A stretch of DNA of 64,000 nt. Origin: Catellatospora sp. KI3. Its GTDB lineage: Bacteria; Actinomycetota; Actinomycetes; Mycobacteriales; Micromonosporaceae. The position numbers were made by a program, and so were the translations under genes. Shown in pieces: positions 7,639 through 15,297 of the stretch. The stretch's first letter is position 1. Each line of letters begins with the position of its first letter. The notes beneath the pieces were generated by a model. That model searched no databases. It was not told where the DNA came from and saw only the letters and a program-made list of their open reading frames with translations. Where the stretch lies: NCBI RefSeq assembly GCF_029948125.1, contig NZ_JASAMB010000028.1, positions 24,730 through 88,729 on the forward strand, in the 5' to 3' direction.

Positions 7639-8489
7639 TGGGCGACCGGCTGCGGGGGCTGTGGGACTTCGCCGATCTCGACACGACCTGGCGGCGGCTG
7701 TCGGCCCGGCTGGAGGCCGAGCCGGGCGACACCGGCCGGGCCGAGGTGCTGACGCAGCTCGCGCGGGTGCACGGGCTGCGCGGCGAGTTCGGTGCCGGGG
7801 ACGGGCTGCTGGACCGGGCGGAGCTGCTGGCCGGGTCGGTGCCGGTGGTGCGGGCCCGGGCGCTGCTGGAGCGCGGGCGGCTGCGGCGCAGCGGCGGGGA
7901 CGCCGCCGCGGCGCTGCCGCTGTTCCTGGCCGCGTACGAGGCCGCCCGCGCCGGCACCGACCCGTCCGCCGAGTTCGTGGCGGTCGACGCGGCCCACATG
8001 GTCGCGCTGGCGCAGCCCGAGGGCGCGGACCGGCGCGCGTGGACCGGGACGGCGCTGGAGCTGGCCCGGTCCTCGGCCGACCCGGAGGTGCGCCGCTGGC
8101 AGGGCTCGCTGCTCAACAACCTGGGCTGGGACCTGCTGGACGGCGGTGAGCCCGAACCGGCGCTGGCGGCGTTCCGGCAGGCGCTCGCGGTGCGCCAGGC
8201 CCACCCCGACCAGCCCGCCCAGGTGCCGATCGCGCGGTACGCCGTGGCCAGGGCGCTGCGCCTGCTGGACCGGCCCGCCGAGGCGCTGCCGGAGCTGGAG
8301 CTGGCCGTGGCCGAGTCCGCGGCACCGGACGGCTGGCTGTTCGAGGAGCTGGCTCTGTCGTACGCCGCAGCGGGTCGCCCGGACGACGCGGCCGCACCGG
8401 CCCGGACGGCGCTGGAGCTGCTGCCCGGGTGCGACCCGTCGTTCGCCACCGACCCCGCCCGCCGCGCCGCCCTCACCCACCTGGCTTGA
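7638..8489 (+). CDS. Tetratricopeptide-repeat protein
   Basis: A 283-residue helical protein made of TPR-like units: GRAEVLTQLARVHGLRGEFGAG, then RARALLERGRLRRSGGDAAAALPLF, then QGSLLNNLGWDLLDGGEPEPALAAF, and a last one near AGRPDDAAAPARTAL. It probably acts as a protein-interaction scaffold in the cytoplasm. The start ATG overlaps the VOC gene stop by one base, so the pair is co-translated; what the VOC protein and the TPR protein do together is unknown. A family A palindrome begins 3 bases after the stop codon. Confidence 0.8.
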   Translation: MGDRLRGLWDFADLDTTWRRLSARLEAEPGDTGRAEVLTQLARVHGLRGEFGAGDGLLDRAELLAGSVPVVRARALLERGRLRRSGGDAAAALPLFLAAYEAARAGTDPSAEFVAVDAAHMVALAQPEGADRRAWTGTALELARSSADPEVRRWQGSLLNNLGWDLLDGGEPEPALAAFRQALAVRQAHPDQPAQVPIARYAVARALRLLDRPAEALPELELAVAESAAPDGWLFEELALSYAAAGRPDDAAAPARTALELLPGCDPSFATDPARRAALTHLA

Positions 8490-8491
8490 GC

Positions 8492-8543
8492 AAGGAAGGG
8501 GCCCTTCTTATCGCTTTGCGAGGTGGAAGGGCCCCTTCCCAAC
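8492..8543. repeat. Intergenic palindrome family A, copy 2
   Basis: AAGGAAGGGGCCCTTCTTATC, a CTTTGCGAGG centre, then GGAAGGGCCCCTTCC. Fills the gap between the convergent TPR and phosphatase genes and could serve both as a terminator. Confidence 0.9.
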
Positions 8544-8546
8544 CTC

Positions 8547-9272
8547 TCAGGCGGCGGTGCGCAGGCGGGTGCGCAGGGCGGTGATCTCGGCGGAGGTCAG
8601 GCCCGAGCTGAGCAGGTAGGCCTCGATCGAGCCGTGGAGCCGGCGCAGGTCGGCGAGGAACACCAGCATCGCCTCGGCGGGGGTGCTGGCCAGGTACGGC
8701 TCCAGCGGCAGCTTGCCGGGCCGGTGCCGGTCGCGCCAGGCCAGGAACCGGGCGGTGCCCTGCTCGGTGCGGTGGTAGTCGGCGGCGATGTCGGCGTCGG
8801 CGACCCCGCACAGCGCCAGCACCAGGGCGACCACGACGCCGGTGCGGTCGCGGCCGCCCCAGCAGTGCACCACCGCCGGGCCGCAGTCGGGGTCGGCCAG
8901 GATCCGCACCGCGGTCGCGATGTCGGCGGCGGCGTGCACCGCCGCCTCGTGGTAGCGCTCGGTCAGGAACGCGGCCACGCCGTCGGCCGGGGAGTAGTCC
9001 TCGTGCCGCCACATGGGGTTGTTCAGCGGCACGTTGTGCCAGCGCTCGCACGACCACTGCGGCGCCCGGCCGTAGCGGTCCAGCTCCACCTGCTTGCGCA
9101 GGTCGATGACGGTACGGATGCCCAGCGCCGCATACGCCGCCCGGTCGGACTCGGCCAGGTCGCACAGCGCGTCGGAGCGGTAGAGCAGCCCCGACCGCAC
9201 CGCCGCGCCGTCGGTGGTGGCCACCCCGCCCGCGTCGCGGAAGTTGAAGACGGTGCCCGCGAAGTCCAGCAT
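8547..9272 (-). CDS. Tyrosine-protein phosphatase (PTP, tandem copy 2)
   Basis: A 241-residue protein tyrosine phosphatase of the MptpB/Y_phosphatase3 type. The P-loop HCWGGRDRTG carries nucleophile Cys137 and Arg143 of the HCx5R signature, and the N-terminal FNFRDAGG plus RSGLLYRSDAL blocks are typical. MptpB-like enzymes also accept phosphoinositides. It begins 8 bp after the stop of a paralogous phosphatase (9281-10024) and is probably translated from the same message. No secretion signal is visible. Only the first gene of the pair has an obvious promoter. Confidence 0.92.
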   Translation of the reverse strand: MLDFAGTVFNFRDAGGVATTDGAAVRSGLLYRSDALCDLAESDRAAYAALGIRTVIDLRKQVELDRYGRAPQWSCERWHNVPLNNPMWRHEDYSPADGVAAFLTERYHEAAVHAAADIATAVRILADPDCGPAVVHCWGGRDRTGVVVALVLALCGVADADIAADYHRTEQGTARFLAWRDRHRPGKLPLEPYLASTPAEAMLVFLADLRRLHGSIEAYLLSSGLTSAEITALRTRLRTAA

Positions 9273-9280
9273 CCCGGCGC

Positions 9281-10024
9281 TCAACGCAGCAGCCGCTCGC
9301 GCAGCATGCCGATCCGCTCCCGGTGCAGCCCGGAGCCGACCAGGTACTCCTGCACCGACCCGTACCGCTGCCGCAGCTCGCGCAGCGTGAGCAGCATCGC
9401 CTCGGCCGGGGTCTGCTGGTAGACCACCGGGGTCGGCACGTTCGCCTGGTCGGGGTGGGTCTGGATGAACCAGCGGGTGAACGCGGCCTCGCTGCGGCCG
9501 GTCAGCGCGTAGTCCTGGGCGATCTCCTCGTCGGCGACCCCGAGCAGGTCCAGCGTGAGCGCGACGATCAGGCCGGTGCGGTCCTTGCCCGCCAGGCAGT
9601 GCACCACGGTCGGTCCGTTGTCTGCGTCGGTGAGCATCCCGATCACCCGGGCGATGTCGGCCCGCCCGTGGTGGGCCAGCTCCAGGTAGCGTTCGGCCAG
9701 CCAGCGGGCCACGCCCGTCTCGGCGGTGTAGGTGCTGTGATCCCACAGCGGGTGCTCCAGGTGGTTGTGCCGCCACACCACCCCGGTCCACTCCGGCACC
9801 CGCCCGTAGGAGGCGACCTCGGTGGGGCGGCGCAGGTCGATCACGGTGCGGACGCGCAGCGCCCCGAACGAGTCCCGGTCGGCCTCCACCAGGCGGCTCA
9901 GGTTGTCCGACCGGTACACGGTGCCCGACCGGACCACGGCCCCGTCGGCGGCGGGCAGCCCGCCCAGATCACGGAAGTTGAAGACGGCGGTGAACATGAT
10001 GCTGCGGTCGGGCACGATCGTCAC
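9281..10024 (-). CDS. Tyrosine-protein phosphatase (PTP, tandem copy 1)
   Basis: A 247-residue paralogue of the next gene, same architecture: FNFRDLGG, RSGTVYRSDNL and the P-loop HCLAGKDRTG with Cys143 and Arg149. It shares the motif order TPAEAML with its neighbour, so the pair arose by tandem duplication and then diverged. GTG 10024 is preceded on the minus strand by TACGGT and 6 bases, indicating a leaderless promoter. It dephosphorylates tyrosine (possibly also serine/threonine or lipid) phosphate by family analogy; targets are unknown. Confidence 0.92.
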   Translation of the reverse strand: MTIVPDRSIMFTAVFNFRDLGGLPAADGAVVRSGTVYRSDNLSRLVEADRDSFGALRVRTVIDLRRPTEVASYGRVPEWTGVVWRHNHLEHPLWDHSTYTAETGVARWLAERYLELAHHGRADIARVIGMLTDADNGPTVVHCLAGKDRTGLIVALTLDLLGVADEEIAQDYALTGRSEAAFTRWFIQTHPDQANVPTPVVYQQTPAEAMLLTLRELRQRYGSVQEYLVGSGLHRERIGMLRERLLR

Positions 10025-10088
10025 GCCCCTACCGTAGTGTCCGCACCGAGCTCCGCTCCACCGCCGCCCGCCTCGACGCCCCGCCGGG

Positions 10089-10877
10089 TCAGCCGAGCTG
10101 GATGGACCGCTTGGCCAGCCCCATCCAGAACCCGTCGATGACGCTGCGGCGCCGGTCCAGGTCGGACTCGCCGGCGCCCAGGGTCACGAACAGCGGCGCG
10201 AAGTGCTCGGTGCGCGGGTGCGCCATCCGGCCCGACGGCGCGGCGTGCAGGAAGTCGAGCAGGCCGTCGATGTCGCGCTCGGCCAGGGCGCGGGCGCCCC
10301 AGTCGTCGAACTCGGCGGACCAGCCCTGCACCGGGGCGTCGGCGCCGAGGAACGCGTACGGCATCGCGGCGCGCAGGTTGTGCGTGAAGAAGCCGGAGCC
10401 CACGATGAGCACGCCCTCGTCGCGCAGCGGGGCGAGCCGCCGCCCGACCTCCATCAGCGTGCGCGGGTCCAGGGTCGGCATGGACAGCTGCAGCACCGGG
10501 ACGTCGGCGTCCGGGTACATCTCCTTGAGCGGCACGTACGCGCCGTGGTCGAGGCCGCGGTCGGGCACGTCGACGACCGGGCGGCCGGGGGCGCGCAGCA
10601 GGCCGCGCACCTTGGCGGCCAGCTCGGGCGCGCCCGGCGCGGGGTAGGTGACCTCGTAGTAGCGGCGTTCGAAGCCGCCGAAGTCGTACACCAGCGGGAC
10701 GGTCTCGGTCGCGCCGAGGGCCAGCGGGGCGTTCTCCCAGTGCGCCGAGATCATCAGGATCGCGGTGGGGCGGGGCAGCCCGGCGGACCAGTCGGCCAGC
10801 TGGCGGGTCCAGAGCGGGTCGTCCGCCAGCGGCGGAGCGCCATGGCTGAGGTAGAGGGCGGGCATCCGGGTAGTCAC
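10089..10877 (-). CDS. DODA-type class III extradiol ring-cleavage dioxygenase
   Basis: A 262-residue enzyme of the YgiD/4,5-DOPA dioxygenase group. Zinc or iron ligands are visible in LYLSHGAPP, SAHWE and GLDHGAYVPL; a further conserved histidine is in FFTHNLR. Members open catechol-type rings; the natural substrate is unknown. Several starts are possible (ATG 10886, GTG 10877, ATG 10865). I prefer GTG 10877 because TATCAT lies 7 bases upstream, the leaderless pattern used by many genes here. A near-palindrome ACTTGAGCATTCAACT (10891-10906) overlaps the promoter and may be a regulator site. Confidence 0.88.
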   Translation of the reverse strand: MTTRMPALYLSHGAPPLADDPLWTRQLADWSAGLPRPTAILMISAHWENAPLALGATETVPLVYDFGGFERRYYEVTYPAPGAPELAAKVRGLLRAPGRPVVDVPDRGLDHGAYVPLKEMYPDADVPVLQLSMPTLDPRTLMEVGRRLAPLRDEGVLIVGSGFFTHNLRAAMPYAFLGADAPVQGWSAEFDDWGARALAERDIDGLLDFLHAAPSGRMAHPRTEHFAPLFVTLGAGESDLDRRRSVIDGFWMGLAKRSIQLG

Positions 10878-11018
10878 GCCGACCATGATACTTGAGCATT
10901 CAACTATCCGCACCCGCCCGGCCTCCGACCTGCCGAATCTCTCGGTCGGGGCGCCACGTTGTCCCGAATCGCGGGAGCTTGCTGGCCTGAGCGTCGCAAA
11001 AGTGGGACGCTACCGAGC

Positions 11019-11069
11019 GTGATCCACCTCGTACTGATTATTCGCAGCGAGCGCGCCGGCATCGCCTGA
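11019..11069 (+). CDS. Leader peptide of the citramalate synthase attenuator
   Basis: A 16-codon frame starting GTG encodes MIHLVLIIRSERAGIA. Seven of its 16 residues are Ile (4), Leu (2) or Val (1), and it includes tandem ATT-ATT codons at 11037-11042 plus GTA, all rare in this GC-rich genome. It ends inside the first of two successive hairpins, the second being a rho-independent terminator, followed by the isoleucine-pathway gene cimA. That is the layout of branched-chain amino acid attenuators. The ribosome binding site is weak, so start choice rests on codon content and position. Confidence 0.7.
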   Translation: MIHLVLIIRSERAGIA

Positions 11070-11127
11070 AGTCTCAGGCACCGCCGACGCGCAGACCTCC
11101 CGCGACCCGCGGGGGGTCTTTTGTTTT
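11051..11127 (+). terminator. Attenuator: pause hairpin plus terminator before cimA
   Basis: First hairpin: GCGCGCCGGC (11051-11060) pairs with GCCGACGCGC (11083-11092) with one mismatch, with inner stem CCTGA/TCAGG. Its 5' arm overlaps the last leader codons. Second hairpin: AGACCTCCCGCG (11093-11104) pairs with CGCGGGGGGTCT (11108-11119), continuing into a T-rich run TCTTTTGTTTT. T-runs of this kind are scarce in this window. Ribosome stalling at the Ile codons would disturb the first hairpin. Confidence 0.75.
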
Positions 11128-11184
11128 GCCGGGTCAGTTCGGAATCAGGCGTTTCCCGCATGCGGCTCTAGGAGGAGCGACATC

Positions 11185-12780
11185 ATGCAGATCTTCGACA
11201 CCACGCTGCGCGACGGGGCACAGCGCGAGGGCATCACGTACTCGGTGGCCGACAAACTCGCCGTGGCGCGGCTGCTCGATCAGTTCGGCGTCGGCTTCAT
11301 CGAGGGCGGCTGGCCCGGCGCCGTGCCCAAGGACACCGAGTTCTTCGCCCGCGCGCAGACCGAGTTGCAGCTCAAGCACGCGGTGCTGGTCGCGTTCGGC
11401 TCCACCCGCAAGGCGGGCACCCCGGTCGAGCAGGACGCGCAGATCGCGGGCCTGCTGGCCGCGAACACCCCGGTGGTGTGCCTGGTCGCCAAGTCCGACC
11501 GGCGCCACGTGGAGCGCGCGCTGCGCACCACGCTGGAGGAGAACCTGGCCATGGTCCGCGACAGCGTGACCCACCTGCGCGGGCACGGCCGCCGCGTCTT
11601 CGTCGACTGCGAGCACTTCTTCGACGGCTTCCGCTTCGACCCCGACTACACCGCCTCGGTGGTGCGCACCGCCCTGGACGCCGGCGCCGAGCGGGTGGTC
11701 CTGTGCGACACCAACGGCGGCATGCTGCCCTCGCAGGTCGGCCGGGCGATCGAGGCGCTGTGCGGGCGCCTGGGCATCGAGCCCGACCTGCTCGGCATGC
11801 ACGCCCAGAACGACACCGCGTGCGCCGTCGCCAACACCCTCGCCGCGGTGGAGGCGGGCGTACGGCACGTGCAGGGCACCGCGAACGGCTACGGCGAGCG
11901 CCCCGGCAACGCCGACATCTTCGCCATCACGGCCAACCTGCAACTGAAGCTCGGCATGACCGTCCTACCGGAGGGCTGCCTGGAACAGATGGCGCACGTC
12001 TCGCACGCCATCGCCGAGATCGCCAACATCGCACCCGACACCCACCAGGCCTACGTCGGGTCCGCCGCCTTCGCCCACAAGGCGGGGCTGCACGCGAGTG
12101 CGATCAAAGTCGACCCCGCGCTCTACAACCACGTGGATCCCGCGGTGGTCGGCAACGACATGACGATCCTCGTCACCGAGATGGCCGGCCGGGCCAGCAT
12201 CGAGCTCAAGAGCCGAGAGCTCGGGCTGGACCTGGCCGGCCACCCGGAGACCCTGTCGAAGGTCACCAACCGGGTCAAGGAGCTGGAGGCGGCGGGCTGG
12301 TCGTTCGAGGCGGCCGACGCGTCGTTCGAGCTGCTGGTGCGCCAGTCGCTGGGGGAGCAGACCACGCCGTTCACGCTGGAGTCGTACCGGGTGATCGTGG
12401 AGCACCGCGAGGACGGGGCGGTGGTGAGCGAGGCGACCGTGAAGCTGCGCGTACGCGGCGAGCGGGTGATCGCCACCGCCGAGGGCAACGGCCCGGTGAA
12501 CGCGCTGGACCAGGCGCTGCGCCAGTCGCTGGCGCGGCACTATCCGCAGCTGGCGGGGCTGGAGCTGGCCGACTACAAGGTGCGCATCCTGGCCGGGTCG
12601 CACGGCACCGAGGCGGTGACCCGGGTGCTGGTCGAGACGGTGGACGCCGACGGCCGCGACTGGACCACGGTCGGCGTGCACGAGAACGTGGTCGAGGCGA
12701 GCTGGCGGGCGCTGGTCGACGCGCTGGCGTACGGCGTGACCGCGGCGGGGGGTGACCGGCGGGTGCGCTCCGGCCACTGA
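11185..12780 (+). CDS. cimA: Citramalate synthase
   Basis: A 531-residue enzyme condensing pyruvate and acetyl-CoA to (R)-citramalate, the first step of the threonine-independent isoleucine route. DTTLRDGAQREG opens the TIM barrel with the catalytic Arg-Asp pair. GMHAQND holds a metal ligand; Gln stands where the LeuA family usually has its second His, a substitution I recall in actinobacterial CimA. NGYGERPGNAD follows, then AFAHKAGLHASAI, and a C-terminal LeuA-type regulatory domain (about 370-510) expected to bind isoleucine. Length fits CimA rather than LeuA. AGGAGG precedes ATG 11185 at good spacing. Expression is probably controlled by the leader attenuator at 11019-11127. Confidence 0.92.
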   Translation: MQIFDTTLRDGAQREGITYSVADKLAVARLLDQFGVGFIEGGWPGAVPKDTEFFARAQTELQLKHAVLVAFGSTRKAGTPVEQDAQIAGLLAANTPVVCLVAKSDRRHVERALRTTLEENLAMVRDSVTHLRGHGRRVFVDCEHFFDGFRFDPDYTASVVRTALDAGAERVVLCDTNGGMLPSQVGRAIEALCGRLGIEPDLLGMHAQNDTACAVANTLAAVEAGVRHVQGTANGYGERPGNADIFAITANLQLKLGMTVLPEGCLEQMAHVSHAIAEIANIAPDTHQAYVGSAAFAHKAGLHASAIKVDPALYNHVDPAVVGNDMTILVTEMAGRASIELKSRELGLDLAGHPETLSKVTNRVKELEAAGWSFEAADASFELLVRQSLGEQTTPFTLESYRVIVEHREDGAVVSEATVKLRVRGERVIATAEGNGPVNALDQALRQSLARHYPQLAGLELADYKVRILAGSHGTEAVTRVLVETVDADGRDWTTVGVHENVVEASWRALVDALAYGVTAAGGDRRVRSGH

Positions 12781-12796
12781 GCGTGCAAGTTTACTT

Positions 12797-12852
12797 CATG
12801 AACTCATCAGTTCATGTAAGGACTTGACATCGACGTACGTGGTTGGCAAGGT
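12797..12852 (+). promoter_or_regulatory. Promoter and palindrome of the M15 peptidase gene
   Basis: Perfect palindrome CATGAACT-catc-AGTTCATG (12797-12816), then TTGACA (12824-12829), a 17-base spacer and CAAGGT (12847-12852) 6 bases before the ATG. The transcript would be essentially leaderless. The palindrome is either an operator upstream of the -35 or the terminator of cimA, which ends 17 bases before it. Confidence 0.6.
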
Positions 12853-12858
12853 TTCGCC

Positions 12859-13608
12859 ATGCCCCCTCGTACCCTCAGAAAAGCCCTTATCCGGGCACTG
12901 ACCGTGATCGTGATGGCGGCCGTCGGCTCGACGGCCGCCGTCGTCGTCGGCGGCACCCCCGCCTTCGCCGACGGCTGCTACACCTGGACCCGCAACCTGT
13001 CCACCGGCACCTCCGGCGAGGACGTGCGCCAGCTCCAGATCCGCGTCGCGGGTTACCCCGGCTACGGCGGCTTCATGGTCATCGACGGCATCTTCGGCCA
13101 GGCGACCAAGGACGCGGTGACCCGCTTCCAGTCGGCGTACGGCCTGGGCGCCGACGGCATCGCCGGACCGCAGACGTACAACAAGATCTACTCGCTGCAG
13201 GACGACGACTGCACCCCGATCCACTTCGCCTACTCCGAGCTGAACACCTGCAACAGCACGTGGGCCGGCGGCAACGTCTCGGCCGCCACCGCCAAGGCCA
13301 ACGCGCTCAAGGTGATGTGGCGCCTGGAGGCGCTGCGGCACGCGCTGGGCGACCAGCCCATCCGCGTCACCTCGGGCTTCCGCAGCCAGGCCTGCAACGC
13401 CGCCGTCGGCGGCGCCTCCGACAGCCAGCACCTGTACGGCAACAGCGCCGACCTCGGCGCCGGGGCGCACTCGCTGTGCACCATGGCCAAGCAGGCCCGC
13501 TACCACGGCTTCAACGGGATCCTCGGCCCCGGCTACCCCGACCACGGCGACCACGTCCACGCCGACATCCGGTCCAGCCGCTTCTGGTCCGCCTCGCAGT
13601 GCTTCTGA
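12859..13608 (+). CDS. Secreted zinc D-Ala-D-Ala carboxypeptidase (M15) with peptidoglycan-binding domain
   Basis: A 249-residue cell-wall hydrolase. A signal peptide (residues 1-37, cleavage after AFA) is followed by a PG_binding_1 repeat (about 45-112, DVRQLQIRVAGYPGYGGFMVIDG to GIAGPQTYNK) and an M15 catalytic domain. Zinc ligands match the Streptomyces albus G DD-peptidase pattern: His191 and Asp198 in SQHLYGNSADLG and His234 (with His232) in DHGDHVHADI; TSGFRS precedes them. It should trim D-Ala from peptidoglycan stems outside the cell. Six or more cysteines after the signal suggest disulfides. A 14-bp perfect hairpin follows the gene. Confidence 0.9.
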   Translation: MPPRTLRKALIRALTVIVMAAVGSTAAVVVGGTPAFADGCYTWTRNLSTGTSGEDVRQLQIRVAGYPGYGGFMVIDGIFGQATKDAVTRFQSAYGLGADGIAGPQTYNKIYSLQDDDCTPIHFAYSELNTCNSTWAGGNVSAATAKANALKVMWRLEALRHALGDQPIRVTSGFRSQACNAAVGGASDSQHLYGNSADLGAGAHSLCTMAKQARYHGFNGILGPGYPDHGDHVHADIRSSRFWSASQCF

Positions 13609-13642
13609 CCTGCGTCCGCGCCTGAACCGCACCGCCTGACCC

Positions 13643-13676
13643 GGTCGTCCGGCAGCAGCGCCGCTGCCGGACGACC
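13643..13676. terminator. Hairpin terminator after the M15 peptidase
   Basis: Perfect 14-bp arms GGTCGTCCGGCAGC and GCTGCCGGACGACC with a 6-base loop. Confidence 0.75.
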
Positions 13677-13787
13677 GCCCGCGCCGGTCCGGACCCCACC
13701 GGATCAGCCGAAGCCGAGCCCGTCGCCCGTGGCGCTACGCTGCGTGCCACGGGCTCCCCGCACGGCCCGGGACGGAGGCGGCACCCC

Positions 13788-14192
13788 ATGCTCGACAACC
13801 CCTACCGGGCGCCGGACAGCCCGGCCGCCGTGGCGGTCCAGCCCGGCCCGGCCCCCGCGATGAGCCCCGACCAGTACCGTGCCCGCCGGATGTGGCGCGG
13901 CGCCGGAATCGCCGCGCTCGGCCACGCGGCCACCGTCGGTGCCGCGACCCTCGCGGCGCTCGCCTTCGCCCGCCCCGGCGACGGCTACTACTACGACTCC
14001 GACCTGGAGTCGGCCTACATCGCCACCGGTCTGCTCAGCCAGCTGGTGCTGGGCATGACGGTGCTGGTGTACGGCATCACACGCATCGTCAAGCGCGACA
14101 GCCTCGGCGTCGGCCTGCTCGTCGGCTGGGCCGTCGGCCTGCTGGTCACGCCCATCCCGGCGCTGATGGTGCTGACTTCGCTGAACAGCTGA
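13788..14192 (+). CDS. Small membrane protein of unknown function
   Basis: A 134-residue protein with a Pro/Ala-rich N-terminus (about 35 residues) and three predicted membrane helices, near residues 38-62, 78-97 and 105-129, the last rich in Gly, Val and Leu. A loop between helices 1 and 2 reads RPGDGYYYDSDLESAY. No family is recognised; the MLDNPYRAPDSP opening resembles the start of small DUF-type membrane proteins with proline-rich heads. GGAGG about 10 bases before ATG 13788 supports the start. It stands alone between two hairpin-bounded units. Confidence 0.7.
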   Translation: MLDNPYRAPDSPAAVAVQPGPAPAMSPDQYRARRMWRGAGIAALGHAATVGAATLAALAFARPGDGYYYDSDLESAYIATGLLSQLVLGMTVLVYGITRIVKRDSLGVGLLVGWAVGLLVTPIPALMVLTSLNS

Positions 14193-14267
14193 CCGCTCCC
14201 GCCCGCCGCCGTGCTCCGGTCGGCACCGCCGACCCGGTTGCGGCCGCCGCCTGACCGGTGCGCGAGG

Positions 14268-15218
14268 TCAGGCCGCCGCCGCGGCGACGGTGAGCGTGCC
14301 CGCGTCCACGTCGAGCACGGCCCGGGTGCCCAGCGGCACCGCGGTGTGCTGGGCACCGTGGCCGATCGGCAGGCCGCCGAGCACCGGCAGGCCGAGCCCG
14401 GTCAGGCGCTCGGCGAGCACGTCGGCGACGCTGACCGGCCAGCCGTCGGCGCAGTCGGTGAACTGGCCCACGGCGATCCCGGCGACGCGGTCGAGCACGC
14501 CGCTGCGGCGCAGGTGGGTCAGCATCCGGTCGACGCGGTACGGCACCTCGCCCACGTCCTCCAGCAGCAGGACCGCCCCGGTCAGGTCCGGCAGGTGCGG
14601 CGTGCCCAGGGTGCTGGCCAGCAGCGACAGGTTGCCGCCGAGCAGCACGCCCTCGGCCCGGCCGGACGTGCGCACCGGGTGGGTGTCCTCGGCCGGGTCC
14701 GCCTCGACCAGCACCGGTTCGCCGGTCATCAGGGCGTGCCGGGCGCCCCGCGCCGTCAGCGAGTCGGGCCCCTTGTCGAACTGGGCCGCGACCGGTCCGT
14801 GCACCGTGGCCAGCCGGGCGCCCTGCCACAGCGCCAGGTGCAGCGAGGTGATGTCGGAGAAGCCCAGCACCAGCTTCGGGTCGCGGCGGACCGCGTCGAG
14901 GTCGAGGCCGTCGACGATGCGCTGGGCGCCGTAGCCGCCGCGCGTGCACAGCACCGCCCGCATCCGGTGGTCGGACAGGGCCGCGTTCAGGTCGTCGAGG
15001 CGCTGCTCGTCGGTGCCGCCGAGGTAGCCGTGCCGGGCCAGCACGTGCGGGTACACGTGCGGGCGCAGCCCCCAGCCGGTCAGCACCGACACCGCCGCCT
15101 CCACCCGCTCGGCGGGCACCGGCCCAGACGGGGACACCAGCGCCACCGTGTCGCCGGGGCGCAGCCGGTCCGGGTGCAGCGTGGGGGTGGTGGGGGCGGG
15201 GGCGGCCAGGTCGGTCAT
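14268..15218 (-). CDS. S66 peptidase (LD-carboxypeptidase / MccF type)
   Basis: A 316-residue serine peptidase of family S66, which cleaves the L,D-bond of murein tetrapeptides (LdcA) or inactivates microcin-C-type nucleotide peptides (MccF). Visible: RPGDTVALVSPSGP at the start, CTRGGYGAQRIVDGL, and GFSDITSLHLAL holding the nucleophile Ser. GGNLSLLASTLGTPHLP carries the substrate loop, and GLPIGHGAQHTAVPLG supplies the catalytic His. No signal peptide, so it acts in the cytosol in murein recycling or toxin immunity. TAGGCT 8 bases before ATG 15218 on the minus strand suggests leaderless expression. Confidence 0.9.
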   Translation of the reverse strand: MTDLAAPAPTTPTLHPDRLRPGDTVALVSPSGPVPAERVEAAVSVLTGWGLRPHVYPHVLARHGYLGGTDEQRLDDLNAALSDHRMRAVLCTRGGYGAQRIVDGLDLDAVRRDPKLVLGFSDITSLHLALWQGARLATVHGPVAAQFDKGPDSLTARGARHALMTGEPVLVEADPAEDTHPVRTSGRAEGVLLGGNLSLLASTLGTPHLPDLTGAVLLLEDVGEVPYRVDRMLTHLRRSGVLDRVAGIAVGQFTDCADGWPVSVADVLAERLTGLGLPVLGGLPIGHGAQHTAVPLGTRAVLDVDAGTLTVAAAAA

Positions 15219-15297
15219 GGCCGCAGAGCCTAGCGCGCACAGAACCTTCACAAAGCCCGCCCCCGCGGCGCGGCAACGATCATTAGAGTCCGAGCCC

